DNA of 64,000 bases from Apoda limacodes (Eukaryota; Arthropoda; Insecta; Lepidoptera; Limacodidae): assembly GCA_946406115.1 (NCBI GenBank), contig OX291545.1:13034001-13098000 (forward strand), read 5' to 3'. The translations under genes and the position numbers were made by a program. This document shows positions 48,011-59,080 of the stretch, piece after piece. The notes beneath the pieces were generated by a model. The model ran no database searches. It saw only the letters and a program-made list of their open reading frames with translations, and was not told where the DNA came from. Within the stretch, counting starts at the first letter, position 1. The number at the start of each line of letters is the position of its first letter.

Positions 48011-48957
48011 GAGAATTTAGATTTACAATGAGACCCGGGAGGTAGCGTTTCCATTAGGTTCTAGGGATTTTTATTTTTGACTGGTTATGTAAAAAAAATG
48101 TGTGTATTTAAATGACACACCGTCATTGCAATCGGGTTCTAGGAATTACTTTTGACGGATTTTGATAACTTTTTTGGTTGTGTTTAGGTGGGTCCTTGGA
48201 TGGCTTACATTCACAACTGGACCCGGTAAATGGCGCTGCAATCGGGCTCTATGTTTTTTTTATCTCTTAACGATTTTTCTTAAGATTATTCGATATTCGG
48301 CCCAATGCATATCGAAAATGTGTTCCGCTAATAGCAAGGAAGCCATCATTCAGGCAGGACACCAGTCTGTTGGGGCCGCTCGTATAAAATATATTCTGTT
48401 GTTTAATTGTAAAGTAACGTTCTGCAACAGCATCTCTGTTCAAACTTGAAAGCTATATCAAGGCCGAATCGGTAGAACTGCTAATCCAAAAAGTTATGAT
48501 TCTCTCAGAACCTATCTTTTGGATTATTGAAACCAGGTCACTCGCAAACTTTTGAAGCTTTTGTGATCCAAAATGCGAGATCGGAATAATTAAGATTAAA
48601 GAGAGATTGCACCAAAACTTTTCGAGGAATTGATCCATGTTCACGATGTAGGTCAGATATCTGGAGATATGACAACAATGACTTCGAGTGAACTAATCTG
48701 AAGAATCTGAAATCCATTAAGTAGTTAAGTAAATTAATTTAAGTTTAGTAACTGATATTTTAATGTAAGTCGTTCAGTGATATTTAAGTCATCTGATATA
48801 GGTATAGACCTCTCTTAATGGTGTATATTGAATTTCTTTTTTAAAATTTGTACTATCAGTTTTTTGTCCGATAATCACGGAATGACCACTTCACCAATTG
48901 GAACTTGGGAGAGTGGGCTCGACGTTCAGTTTGTCATACAAAGTTCAGTTTGTTGTT

Positions 48958-49625
48958 CACGGCGCCACTCGCCCTAAATTTAGTTATCGGTAAGGGATTC
49001 TTACTGCAACTCCTTGATTATACTAACGAAGTTTGCTACAGCAAGCTATAGCTGCAGCTATGGTTTTTTCTGTGGGATCTTTTGAATTTTTCGGGATAAC
49101 AACTAATCTACGTATCTTCAACTATCTCTGTGCAAATTTCAGCTCAATTGGATGCTCCGTTGCGGCAGGATTGATTAACAAATGTTATAGTTATTCCCGC
49201 GGGAAGTTTTGGATGGAAACTAGCATATGTCCTATTCTAGGACCTAACCTATATGTATGCCAAGTTTCATCCCGATCCATCCAGTGGTTGAGACGTAATT
49301 TAATAACAAACCATCAAACATCCAATCTTTAGCATTTATAATACTAATGAGATAGCTGGTAATTAATGAATTTGCCAGCGGCTCTGCCCGCCCTAAATTC
49401 TTACATCAACTCTTCAATTATACTTATAAAGTTTGCAAGCAAGCTATAGTTCGTTTAAGCTCGGTTATAGTTATTCCCGTGGGAACTTCTGAATTTTTCG
49501 GGATAAAATAAACTATCCTGTCCTTCCCCAGGACTCAAACTATATCCATACCAAATTTCATCGAAATCGGACTATGTATGAGTGACTTATGAAGTAACAA
49601 ACGGACAGACAGGTTCTGTATAATG
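48958..49625 (+). repeat. Two tandem copies of the gcggc...caagtttcatccc repeat
   Basis: The first copy, 48958-49352, has gctatagctgcagctatgg, cccgcgggaag, gtatgccaagtttcatccc and a tail tataatactaatgag. The second, 49374-49625, has tttgccagcggctctgcccg, cccgtgggaac and a different 3' section ending acggacagacaggttctg. The family is the same as 35640-36047. Confidence 0.8.
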
Positions 49626-50262
49626 TCAACTTCAATAATAGTAGAACTGTCGTATTGGTACTCACCCAGTACTTCAAATTATATTGATATAATATATTAA
49701 GCTCCATATATCTAGACTCCTGTGCGTTTTATAATACTTATAAAATTATGAAAAATTTCCCCTTTTGCAAAATAGCCCCTCAAAGAATTTGCGTTTTTCC
49801 TCATGACATTGGGCTAGACTTTGGAAACTGAAAAAAATATCGATTACCACCATTTAATTCGTTCCAGAGTTAGTCGTTACTTACGTAGGGAATTTGAAAA
49901 AAAAAATATTGAAGTTTTTTTGCTGATATTCTGAATTTTAATTGATTTTAAAATACTACAATAGTAAAGTTAGTTTTAAATTAACTTGCTGGTTTCCTGT
50001 AGTATTACCAGTGCGAAAAGTAAGTAACTTGCTGTTACACACCATTCATCCCTTTCGTATCAAGCAGTGGAACTCTTTATAATTTAATTTCCTTTTTACG
50101 CCCTTAGGGATTGATTTCAAAAAATGGTGAAACAAGTAAATTTTCTACGTATAGTAGACTTTTTCCTAAAATTGTAAAATGAGTAGGTACGCTTCGGGAT
50201 AATCATATCAATTTAGGTAGTTCAAAATAAGTCACAGAACAAATAAAATTTATCATTTTTTA
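49626..50262. other. AT-rich spacer
   Basis: No gene, RNA or repeat recognised. Confidence 0.4.
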
Positions 50263-50640
50263 GAGTTCCGTACCCAAAGGGTAATTAGCGGAGACCTATT
50301 ACTGAGACCCCGCTGTCCGTCCGACCGTCCGTCCGTCTGTCAACAGGCTGTATCTCATGAACCGTAATAGTTAGACAGTTAAAATTTTCACAGAAGATGT
50401 ATTTCTGTTGCCGCTACAACAACAAATATGAATATTTAAGGGGGCTTCCATACAACAAACGTGATTTTTATGCTCGATTTTGCTCGATATTGATAACGGC
50501 AACAGGTAGACGCTTAAAATATTTAGTTATATAGTCACTTTAAAGATAAATAATTAAATTAAAATAAAACAAATATTACAAACAAACATTCTGAAAATAG
50601 TCGCAAATAATTCAAGGTCTCAAAACGTAAAAAAATACAA
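50263..50640. repeat. Copy of the common ggttccgtaccc repeat
   Basis: Starts agagttccgtacccaaaggg, includes ccgtccgtccgtctgtc and gaagatgtatttctgttgcc, and reads through gctcgatattgataacggc without the insertion found in the 18217-18946 copy. The right terminus is missing. Confidence 0.85.
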
Positions 50641-51912
50641 ATTCAACAATTTCGATTTTTTGATGGGTCCCTTTATTATTATTGGATTTATAGTATGTAC
50701 TTATCTTCTCTTCTTAAAGAGAAGTTTATTCCTAAAACCGAAAAATGTAAAAAATAGGAGCTATACAACGACGTTGAAAGTGAATAAAGGCTTCGGCGAA
50801 GGTGTTCGTGCAGCCGAATCATTTTACAGCGGGCAGCCTTGATTTCTTGGAAGAGGGGTTGAGTAGCGCCGCGGGCAATCAAACGCAGGCAGTTCTACCA
50901 GCAGCGGCGGCGTCTTGCAATCACTCCCCAGCCACAGTTTACCTGTCTGCATTCTATCGTGGTAAATTAGTTTATTCTTAGCTTATATTTGCTGACGTCC
51001 AAAACTACAACCGAAAACATGTAGCCAGTTTTTATATGTTCAAATTTTATTTGAAAATTTTAAATTTTTGAAAGTAAATATTTAATCAGTTATCTACGCA
51101 GTACAAATGCCATTCTAAATAATTAAAATACTAAAAAAAAAAACTCGGGCACATGTAATATATGTATGTGTCATTTATGTTATAGGTATCAGGCGAAGAT
51201 ATATACATATCTATTCATGTACTTTATTCGATTGAACCGAATTATTAATCTGTACATCTTGCCAAAGATTCCGGAAACTTTCCGCGCAGATACTCTCGAT
51301 CCCAAGGGATACTTTACCTAGCACTAGCAACTTTCCTGCCATGATAAATGAGGGGAACTGACAATGGCACCGGCAGGCTCCCCGGCTTGCTGTCTCAGCG
51401 ATAAAGACTCAATCACCTGCCCTTGACAGCACCCACTCACTTTTCGGCACCCTACTGATGTATCGACGGAATTTGCCTACCACACCACAACTGTGTTGCG
51501 TTGATAAGCTTTGTAATATAAAATGAAATATATTTTCCTGGTTCCTTTTGAATTGGTTTATATAAATAAATGTTTCCATGCTTTTCTCGCACCGAAATTT
51601 TAAGGATTTTCGGTTTTTATTGTAACTGTTCGAACGGCTTTAATGTTTATTTCCCACACAAATGAATGATGATGTTTTATTGTTTTTTTTACTCTGTCAC
51701 GCATAAAATTTAGCACACCGATTAAATAACGTTTAGGATACTTTATATCCTGTTCGAGAGTTCTCACTTAATATGGTTCTTTATTTTCATAATAAAGGGC
51801 AAAAACGCGGGGCATAGTAATTATGTTTATAATAATAAAGGGTTTAATTAAGTCACCTTCTAGTTATCATTGGTCGTAGATTTATGGGCCTTAAATGGTT
51901 ATACAATGAAGT

Positions 51913-52048
51913 TATTATACCTCTCAACTGTCTACTAAAAACTACAATCCGTCGGAAATTTCTGCGGACCTCGCTGAATGTCCTTCCCATAAACTCCAGG
52001 TCCGCAGATATTTTCGACGGGTTGTAGTCACAGATTAGAGGTATTATT
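51913..52048. mobile_element. Palindromic miniature element, 31-bp core arms
   Basis: 51941-51971 pairs with 51998-52028 with three mismatches (arm starts actacaatccgtcgg). The outer ends (attatacctct and agaggtatta) also pair. The whole behaves as a foldback of about 135 bases. The superfamily is not assigned. Confidence 0.75.
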
Positions 52049-52391
52049 TTACATAATCATCTGACATGACTGTTTGAGTGCTACGACTTATTTGTCACCT
52101 TCCTAAAGCATATTGAAGGAACTAAAGCCAAAAAAGGATAAGAGCATTTATCCTACTTTATCTTCTTTGTTTTTATTTAACTTTTTACATCATCTTCATT
52201 ATACTAAAATACCTTGGAATAAATCTGAATAAATACTTTTCTTTTTCTTCTTTTTACCTTGGAGCAAAGGTGGACTTCATAAGTTTCTATACTAAGACAA
52301 TACTAAATTGACGGTATCGAATCTTTATGTCTGAGCAGGAGAAACTTTACCTCCCTGCGTGTATTCTACTGTTGACACAATGGGTTGAGTT

Positions 52392-52500
52392 CTAAAGAAT
52401 TGTTCGAAATGATACCAGCGGCTACTTTTCACCATCGCACCGCACGCCATAGATTAATATATGTCCGCACGCCATCGACAGGGCATTCATGTATGTGTGT
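52392..52500 (+). mobile_element. Plus-strand fragment of the same LINE, close to and facing the longer copy
   Basis: Encodes SKELFEMIPAATFHHRTARH, matching SEELFEMMPTATFYHRTARH of the 52653-53480 frame but on the opposite strand. A 25-base interruption after the motif repeats cgcacgccat on both sides before catcgacagggcattcat resumes the LINE sequence. Confidence 0.75.
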
Positions 52501-52573
52501 ATATCTTTACGGTTTTCATCCCCAGAAGGTTGGCAGCCTATTTTAACCTACCACTTTAGTCCTGCATGATAGG

Positions 52574-52575
<2 letters not shown>

Positions 52576-52606
<31 letters not shown>

Positions 52607-53530
52607 CCACTAAGGTGGCAAACAAGCTTACGGCCCGCCTGATGGTAAGCGGTCACCGTAGCCTATGGACGCTTGCAACACCAGGGGTATCACTTGCGCG
52701 TTGCCGACCCTTCAGAAATCCAATAACTTCTTTCTTGAAGAACTCCATACTGTAGTCCTTGCAGAAAACCTTGGCAGGGAGCTCATTCCACAACTTAAGC
52801 GTTCGCGGGAGGAAGTTTCTCTGAAACCGCACTGTACGCGACCATTTAGGTTCTAAAGTGTGAGAATGAATTCCCTGCCGATGGCGAGCGGTACGATGGT
52901 AGAAAGTAGCCGTGGGCATCATTTCGAACAATTCCTCTGAACACAACCCATTGTACAAGCGGTAGAACACACACAGTGAGGCAAAGTCTCTCCTCAGACT
53001 TAAGGGCTCGATACCGCAAGTGAGTTTGGAATCGTCGACAATTCTCACAGCCCGTCGTTGAACCGAGTCAAAAGGGCCAAGCTGGTATCCGGGTGCACCT
53101 GCCCAGAGATGGCAGCAGTACTCCATATGGGGCCGAACCTGCGACTTGTAAAGTAACAACCTTTGCCCCGACGTGAAGTACTGCTTCGCTCTGTTGAGTA
53201 CACCAAGTTTTTTGGACGCCAGCTTCACCTTATCTTGTAAATGATCTCGGAACTGAACATCGCTGGAGATGTCGACACCAAGGATCCCAATGCTCTTGGA
53301 GATGGAGAGGGGAGTGTTCTGGAATTGTGGGATTACAGTGAATGGAGTTTTCTTAGCGGTGAACGCGCACACTTGTGTCTTTGTAGGGTTGAATCGGACC
53401 AAGTTTACCCGTCCCCAATCAGAGACCTGGGACAGTGTAGTCTCGATTTGAGACACAAGTTCTCCGCGGTTTTCCTCCACAACGGAACGAGGGATGTTTG
53501 CACGACCCTATCTCCGCAATGTATGTTTCT
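52576..53530 (-). mobile_element. 5'-truncated LINE (Jockey/CR1-like) with 28-nt poly(A) tail
   Basis: The minus strand ends in 28 A (T run at 52576-52603) after the short 3' leader ccaccttagtggtat. The body holds only the last about 290 codons of the reverse transcriptase protein. The 5' break is near 53530; a reading-frame shift around 53485-53515 (GRANIPRSVVEENRG) suggests decay there. The upper end abuts a 36-bp tandem duplication (53541-53612). A matching target duplication could not be identified. Confidence 0.85.
52653..53480 (-). CDS. LINE reverse transcriptase C-terminal fragment, 275 residues, open
   Basis: Uninterrupted 275 codons. Blocks in order: VSDWGRVNLVRFNPTKTQVC (about residue 20), IGILGVDIS (about 63), KLASKKLGVLNRAKQYFT (about 85), LYKSQVRPHMEYCCHLWAG (about 110), SVQRRAVRIVDD (about 139), SLRRDFASLCVFYRLYNG (about 160) and FLPRTLKLWNELP (about 222). 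This is the thumb and C-terminal region of Jockey/CR1-superfamily LINE proteins; the catalytic YADD part is missing, so it cannot retrotranspose. The intact frame suggests a relatively recent insertion compared with the other fragments of the family in this window. The plus-strand frames here (52665, 53241, 53269) are antisense. Confidence 0.88.
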   Translation of the reverse strand: MEENRGELVSQIETTLSQVSDWGRVNLVRFNPTKTQVCAFTAKKTPFTVIPQFQNTPLSISKSIGILGVDISSDVQFRDHLQDKVKLASKKLGVLNRAKQYFTSGQRLLLYKSQVRPHMEYCCHLWAGAPGYQLGPFDSVQRRAVRIVDDSKLTCGIEPLSLRRDFASLCVFYRLYNGLCSEELFEMMPTATFYHRTARHRQGIHSHTLEPKWSRTVRFQRNFLPRTLKLWNELPAKVFCKDYSMEFFKKEVIGFLKGRQRASDTPGVASVHRLR

Positions 53531-53540
53531 GACATACTGT

Positions 53541-53612
53541 ATCTACTAAAGTGGCTTTATATATGTCCTATACGCCATCTACTAAAGTGGCTTTATATAT
53601 GTCCTATATTAC
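53541..53612. repeat. 36-bp tandem duplication next to the LINE 5' end
   Basis: atctactaaagtggctttat, continuing atatgtcctat, occurs at 53541 and again at 53577 with no visible difference over 31 bases, separated by acgcc. Confidence 0.95.
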
Positions 53613-53689
53613 CAGTTTTAAAGTAATAAAAGACCAGAGACAGAACAATTGAGTTACTTCCCTAATATATGCTTTCTTGTAACGGTTGT

Positions 53690-53765
53690 ATGGTAGATGG
53701 CTAGAACCAGCTATGCTTAGTTTAGGACCAGACGACTGTGTAAGATGTCCAGGGTAGAAATAATT
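53690..53765 (+). mobile_element. 3' fragment of the 21338-21586 SINE family
   Basis: Reads gcttagtttaggaccagacg then tgtaagatgtccagg, matching the 3' block of the other two copies. Confidence 0.65.
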
Positions 53766-55267
53766 ATTAATTGTTCAAAGCGGTTAGATAAACAAATAAT
53801 TTTTCGTAAATTCAAATTACGTAAGATGATTCAAATTACGGAAGAAATTCAAATGATTTCAAAATGGGTAGTAAATAGCTTTTTCGATCTACTTTAGAAT
53901 TTGACACAATAATATTTTGACTGATGAAGACTATAAAATATAAATAGTCGAAATATTTCAATTTTCTGTCTTTTTTTTAATTTAAATACATTTTTATATA
54001 ATATCGTTATTAGAGGTAATAACTTTACTCGAGCTGAAAATTCTCGATTGGCAGATATCGAACCCGTAATTACTTCCCGAATTGTTTATTTATATCTATA
54101 GTATTTTTGTGGAAGCAGAGAGTGAATAATCCATGAATGCAAGAGAAATCAGGTTTTATGAGATTCTCTTTATCCTCGATGGGAGTACGACGGGTCTCGA
54201 TCCTCCACTAGTAATAAAATAAATCCTGCGTTATGATGCTGCTACGTTTGATCGATAGATGTGGAAGTATGTCGTTTGTTTAATATAGATTGACACAGTC
54301 TTACTTTATTTTATTCATACTCTTTGATTTAGAGATATTTTCTCTTCGAATATACTTTATAATAATAATAAATGTATACTTTATTTAGCATATTCAAAAA
54401 TATACAATATTAAAGTCAAAGAAATCACAAATTTTGAGCAATCTATAACGAATTTGAGTAGTTGGCATGTGTTTACTGAATAAATATTAGCCACGATTTA
54501 AAACTTAACAATATAACAATAAAATAATCTATACATTTATAGAAGTAGCTAAATTTACATAGATATGAATTAATATTAAATTATACTAATACACAAACTA
54601 CGAACATACACAATGTACTATAATGTTCTTTTTGATGTAGTAGCAGTATCTCTTGAGTTTTCAAACATTTTTTTTCTTCATAAGGTTGATGTTGTAGTGT
54701 CTTTAACCCATCTTGCCCCATCATACGAAATTGTATAATTTTTTTTACGAAAAACAATAAGCACTACCGCTACAAACAAGTTCTTACCTGTCGCATAATA
54801 CCTACTTGCCCCACAGTAATCATTATAAAGTAAATTAAAACTGTTATTACTTACTATACCTGCAAACTAAATTTAAATAATCACAAGGAAACTAACAAAT
54901 AACAGTTTTCCTCCAATAGTAAATAAAACACGTGGTTTTTCTTATTATTCAGGTGGCACAATGACTGACGTCACAGCGGTGGCGGCGCATGTTCTAGGCT
55001 ACTGCTATCATGATTGATCAATTAGAAGGGTAAAATAGTCTACTAACCCGTCTTGCCCGCCACGCTGTATTGCCCCCATTTCCCCTGCTGATGAGATAGC
55101 TTATTTTTCTTGTTCGGGTTTTCTGCATATTTTCAGCTAAGTAAATAATATGTAGACGTATCTATTAAAGGTCGTGTGAAGCTTTCAACGGTACGTTCAA
55201 AATATATCTACATATATAAGAAACATTCTAGCGAAGTACTTAAAAGGAGTACACTTTTTTCTTTTAA
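53766..55267. other. AT-rich spacer upstream of the piggyBac-like element
   Basis: taacccatcttgcccc (about 54705) and taacccgtcttgcccgcc (about 55042) are a related pair in direct orientation, perhaps ends of an old element. The block gacgtcacagcggtggcggc (54969-54988) is locally GC-rich. No gene is supported. Confidence 0.4.
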
Positions 55268-57557
55268 CCCTTTTTGACGCACTATCATATTGTGTTGAAA
55301 TATCCGCTTCACAGCATCTGTGATACGTGATGTGAGCTACCATGATTAGTATGGGTAAAACGGAACGTAACAGAAACACTGGCGAACTCTATCTTATCTC
55401 TGGTTTGATATTTTTATAATAGAACTTGTCTTCGGTCATTTTTTGCGGTGAGTGATGTTGAATAGTTTGCTAAAACTATTTCGATTGCTTTTTGAATGGA
55501 AATAAATAAGTTATTTGAGTTTTCTGGATGAAAAATGGATCCCTCAAGATTCTACAGTAGAACACGTAAGTATTATGATCCATATCTTATTGAAAATATG
55601 TTTCCAATTTTGTTTCCAAAATGGAACAGTATGAACTAAGGGCAAGTAAAATATCGACAAATATGGAACTGTATGCTTTACCGTTTGTATTAATGCTTGA
55701 CTAAATATGGAACTCTATGCAGAGGTACTAAAGTAGTATTAAATATTATTATTAGTATATAATTATGTTATGAAATCTTTATAACTGAGCAGTAGGCAAA
55801 GTATTTTTTACGTTTCGTTTTACCTTAAACAGTCTGTATATTCAACTTACAGTTATATATTGTTGTTGTCAGAAAAAAGTAAGTAGATTTTTTTTTAATT
55901 ACAGGCATAATGAAACATCGCGGGCGTAATATTTCTTTGTTTCCTGAAGAAAGTGAAGATGAAAACCTGTCAGATGTAGATGATTATAACTTACCTCTTA
56001 GGACAGCTGCTACCATTGAAGAAACAGACAACGAATCTGATTATTTTGAAGAAGATGGAAACATTTTGTCAGATATAGATTTTATATATTTGAAAGAAGA
56101 TACTCAAGCCGATACTTTTTATGACGAAGTTGAAGAAGCGAAAAACTTAGAAGAACCATCAACATCTACAAACATAAAGAGCAGTAACAGAAAAAAGGCA
56201 CAAAAGAAAACAAAAGAGACACAACAACGGACTAAACTGACATGGACCGAGAAGTCAATTGATTATGAAAGCCAAAAGCCCAGTTTCTTAGGTTGTGAAG
56301 ATCTCCCAGAAGAAATCATGAATTTGCAAACCCCAATGAACTTTTTTAAGTATCTTTTTCCAACAGAGGTTTTAAATCTAATGCACGAACAAAGCAACCT
56401 GTACGCATAACAAGTTCAGATTGAAAAAGCAAATTATATAGCTAGGGATGACATCAGTAAATTTATAGGAATTATCATTTATATGTCTGTTGTTCAGTTG
56501 CCGTCTACGCGCCATTATTGGAGAGAAGAAACATATATAGAAAAGGTAGCTTCAACTTTAACTTGTAACAAATTTGAAGAAGTGAAGAGATTTTTGCATT
56601 TCTTTGATAAAACCAAAGAACTTAAACCAAACGAACCTAGTTATGATAAACTACAAAAAATAAGACCATTCCTTGACATTCTGAGACTTCAATTATTGAA
56701 GGTCCCTAAAGAAGAGCACTTGGCAGTAGACGAACAAATGATACCCACCAAATCAAAAACATCTGGTATGCGACAATATAATTCTTAAAACCGCATAAGT
56801 GGGGATATTTAAATTATGTTTTAAGTGGAGCTTCTGGCTTCAGTTATGACTTCGATCGACACAGAGCAGATGTGCCAGAAAACTGTCCAAATCTGGGTGC
56901 AACAGGCAATGTGGTAACAAGACTAGTAGATACCGTACCAAAGAATTTAAATTACAAACTTTTCATTGATAATAATTGGTACACCGGTTTGCCACTTATG
57001 GCTTTCCTACATAGTGTTGGGATACTACCACTAGGTACTATTCAATTAAACAGAGCGAAAGACCTGGGTTTACCAAGTACAAAAGAACTATTAAAACGTG
57101 GTAGAGGTTACTGCATGGAAAAATGCACTGAAGTCAATGAAGTTGAACTTAGCGTCACCACATGGGTTGAAAATAAATTGGTGAATTTATGTTCCTCTTA
57201 CGTTGGCAAGGATCCTATGACAACTGTGAAAAGATATTCAAAAGAAAAGCAGGCGAAAATCGAAGTTCCTCGCCCTAAAGCTGTTGAAGTATACAATAAA
57301 TACATGGGTGGGGTGGACATATTGGATGCTATGTTAGGGTTCTACAGAATTAATATTAGAAGCAAAAAATGGTACCAACGCATCTTTTTCCATTTGATAG
57401 ATTTAGTTTGCGTAAACAGTTGGCTTTTATGGCGTCGCCGTTATAAGCAAAAACGTGACGATGAAGAATTATTTTATTATTTTTTGGGGTCACCTTTTAT
57501 GATACATAATCACATGAATTAATTTGAAGCGATTTAAAAAATCCATGCGGTAAAGGG
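55268..57557 (+). mobile_element. piggyBac-like DNA transposon, nearly complete, 2290 bp
   Basis: TTAA lies directly outside both ends (55264-55267 and 57558-57561), the strict target of piggyBac. The ends are ccctttttgacgc and, in reverse, ccctttaccgcat, so both begin CCCTTT as expected. A transposase with all three catalytic aspartates lies inside in the plus direction, with about 640 bases of leader. The right end follows the coding frame after only about 35 bases, so the usual C-terminal cysteine-rich domain and 3' leader have been lost. Length is slightly under the family's typical 2.4-2.5 kb. Confidence 0.9.
55535..57522 (+). pseudogene. piggyBac-like transposase, one stop and one frameshift
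   Basis: A short first exon (55535-55565, MDPSRFYSRT plus one base) can be spliced to an acceptor at 55904, entering the main frame at 55905 in phase. The acidic N-terminus is typical. The frame meets a single TAA at 56408-56410, continues in the same frame to 56788, and then shifts near 56780 into the frame that ends at 57522. The DDD catalytic residues are visible in AVDEQMIPTKSKTSG, LFIDNNWYTGLPL and GGVDILDAMLGFYR. After RRRYKQKRDDEE the sequence ends abruptly and the cysteine-rich C-terminal domain is absent. Few lesions imply a fairly young pseudogene. The upstream exon is a prediction. Confidence 0.9.
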
Positions 57558-57561
57558 TTAA

Positions 57562-58309
57562 AGATATTGCAGAGAGCAAGTGTTCTGATTTTCACTCACC
57601 ATATACCGTATTGAGTACTTTCCATTACCTACAATCCATAGAATTTGTGTGAGAATCTAAACCACTACTATAGGACATATGCCAGTTCTTTAGGATGCCA
57701 AAATGAATGTGTCTAAGCCGCTCTTTCAGCGGTTCTCACTATTTCATCTAACTACCTAAATAGTGTAGTAGAAGACTGTGCCACACTGTTATTTTCAGTA
57801 CACGTTCGCCACTCTATAATCTTCCTTTCCCTTTGATATGTCTTGTCTTTTTCGAGATATATCTAAGCTCTTCTTCGTATTTCTTCAATGGCACACACTA
57901 ACTAAGGCTGGCACCGACCTCAAAAAAATAGTTGGCATATTTTTTAAAGAATAAAATTTTTATTTCTCCCTTTTTGGGTATAAATTAAATTAATTACAGT
58001 TTTGAAGACGGTTTAATTTTATTAGACTACCTACTTTTTTAATTATTTCATAACTCCTTATTTCATTACAAAGAATATCAAGTAACCACGAAGCTAAAAA
58101 TTTACTGTTATTGATTTTTTATATTTATATGATGTAATTGTAATCAATTAATTTCCACTTTTAACGCCAAGCTGTCCACCAATTTGCAAGATATTTTGAC
58201 AAAGTAAATTATCTTTATATTTAGGGTCAACATCATTGATTTTAGCATAACGCCCTCAAAGCAAAGGTATACGCGCAATCGGGGCCCTCATTAAAACATA
58301 TTCTTTTTA
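57562..58309. other. Spacer after the piggyBac-like element
   Basis: AT-rich, with no gene or repeat recognised. Confidence 0.4.
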
Positions 58310-58577
58310 GGGTTCCGTACCAGAAAGGTAATTAGGAACCCTATTACTAAGGCTTCGCTGTCCGTCCGTCCGTCCGTTTGTCACCAGGCTGTATCACATG
58401 AACCGCTATAGTTAGACAGTTGAAATTTTCACAGAAGATGTATTTCTGTTGCCGCTATAACAACAAATACTAAAAAACAGAAAAAAATAATATTTAAGGG
58501 GGCTCCCATACAACATACGTGATTTTTTTGATCGTTTTGTAGATAATGTTACGGACTCGCACTTGGCCGATATTTTT
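58310..58577. repeat. Copy of the common ggttccgtacc repeat
   Basis: Starts tttagggttccgtaccagaa, includes gtccgtccgtccgtttgtc and gaagatgtatttctgttgcc, and ends ggactcgcacttggccgat. Near complete, with a short deletion before the right end. Confidence 0.88.
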
Positions 58578-58944
58578 ATTTATAAGACAGTTTTATAAAA
58601 TTAACAGTCTAATTAGTATTGTTTCCTGGCATTGTGTTTTAAAATGTATATAACCTACTTTAGACCTTTCAAAACTATTTAAATATATTATTTTTAAAAT
58701 AATGCGTACAAAACATGTTTATCTTGATCAGTGGCATTCAAACAAAAATGTTAAACTAACCAATTTTGGTGTAAGTTTGTAATCGTAGGCATCCGTAGGT
58801 CGTGGTCACTATTTTGGTTAGCAGAGCGGGCGGGCTATTAGATGCATCATAGGAAAGTGTAATTTTTATTTGTGTGGTAATAAAATTTACACCACCAACA
58901 ATACTTTTGACAGTTATGTTTGTAGTGAGTGTGGAATTGTGGTA

Positions 58945-59080
58945 TGTTTACAAAGGCGCGCGCACACGGGTGCACGAAGTGGGTGCGCGGCAGGCGAGGT
59001 GTCGGCTGAGGTGCGGGGATAGCAGCCTTGCGACTCCTCGCGCAGTCGGCGCCCTCGCGCGCCGCTCAGTAGGCTCTCGC
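58945..59080 (+). promoter_or_regulatory. Candidate CpG-rich promoter
   Basis: Very dense CpG (aaggcgcgcgcacacgg, gtgcgcggcaggcgaggtg, gcagtcggcgccctcgcg) in an otherwise AT-rich region, followed by cgctcagtaggctc, which contains a TCAGT-type initiator near 59065. No TATA box lies upstream. Broad CpG-rich promoters are compatible with insect developmental genes. This is inference from composition only. Confidence 0.45.

Noticed and set aside
52665..53549. Three plus-strand frames of 60-102 codons
   Set aside because: Antisense shadows of the LINE reverse transcriptase fragment.
54700..55060. Second piggyBac-like or other element bounded by taaccc(a/g)tcttgccc
   Set aside because: The two similar blocks are in direct, not inverted, orientation and no target duplication could be found.
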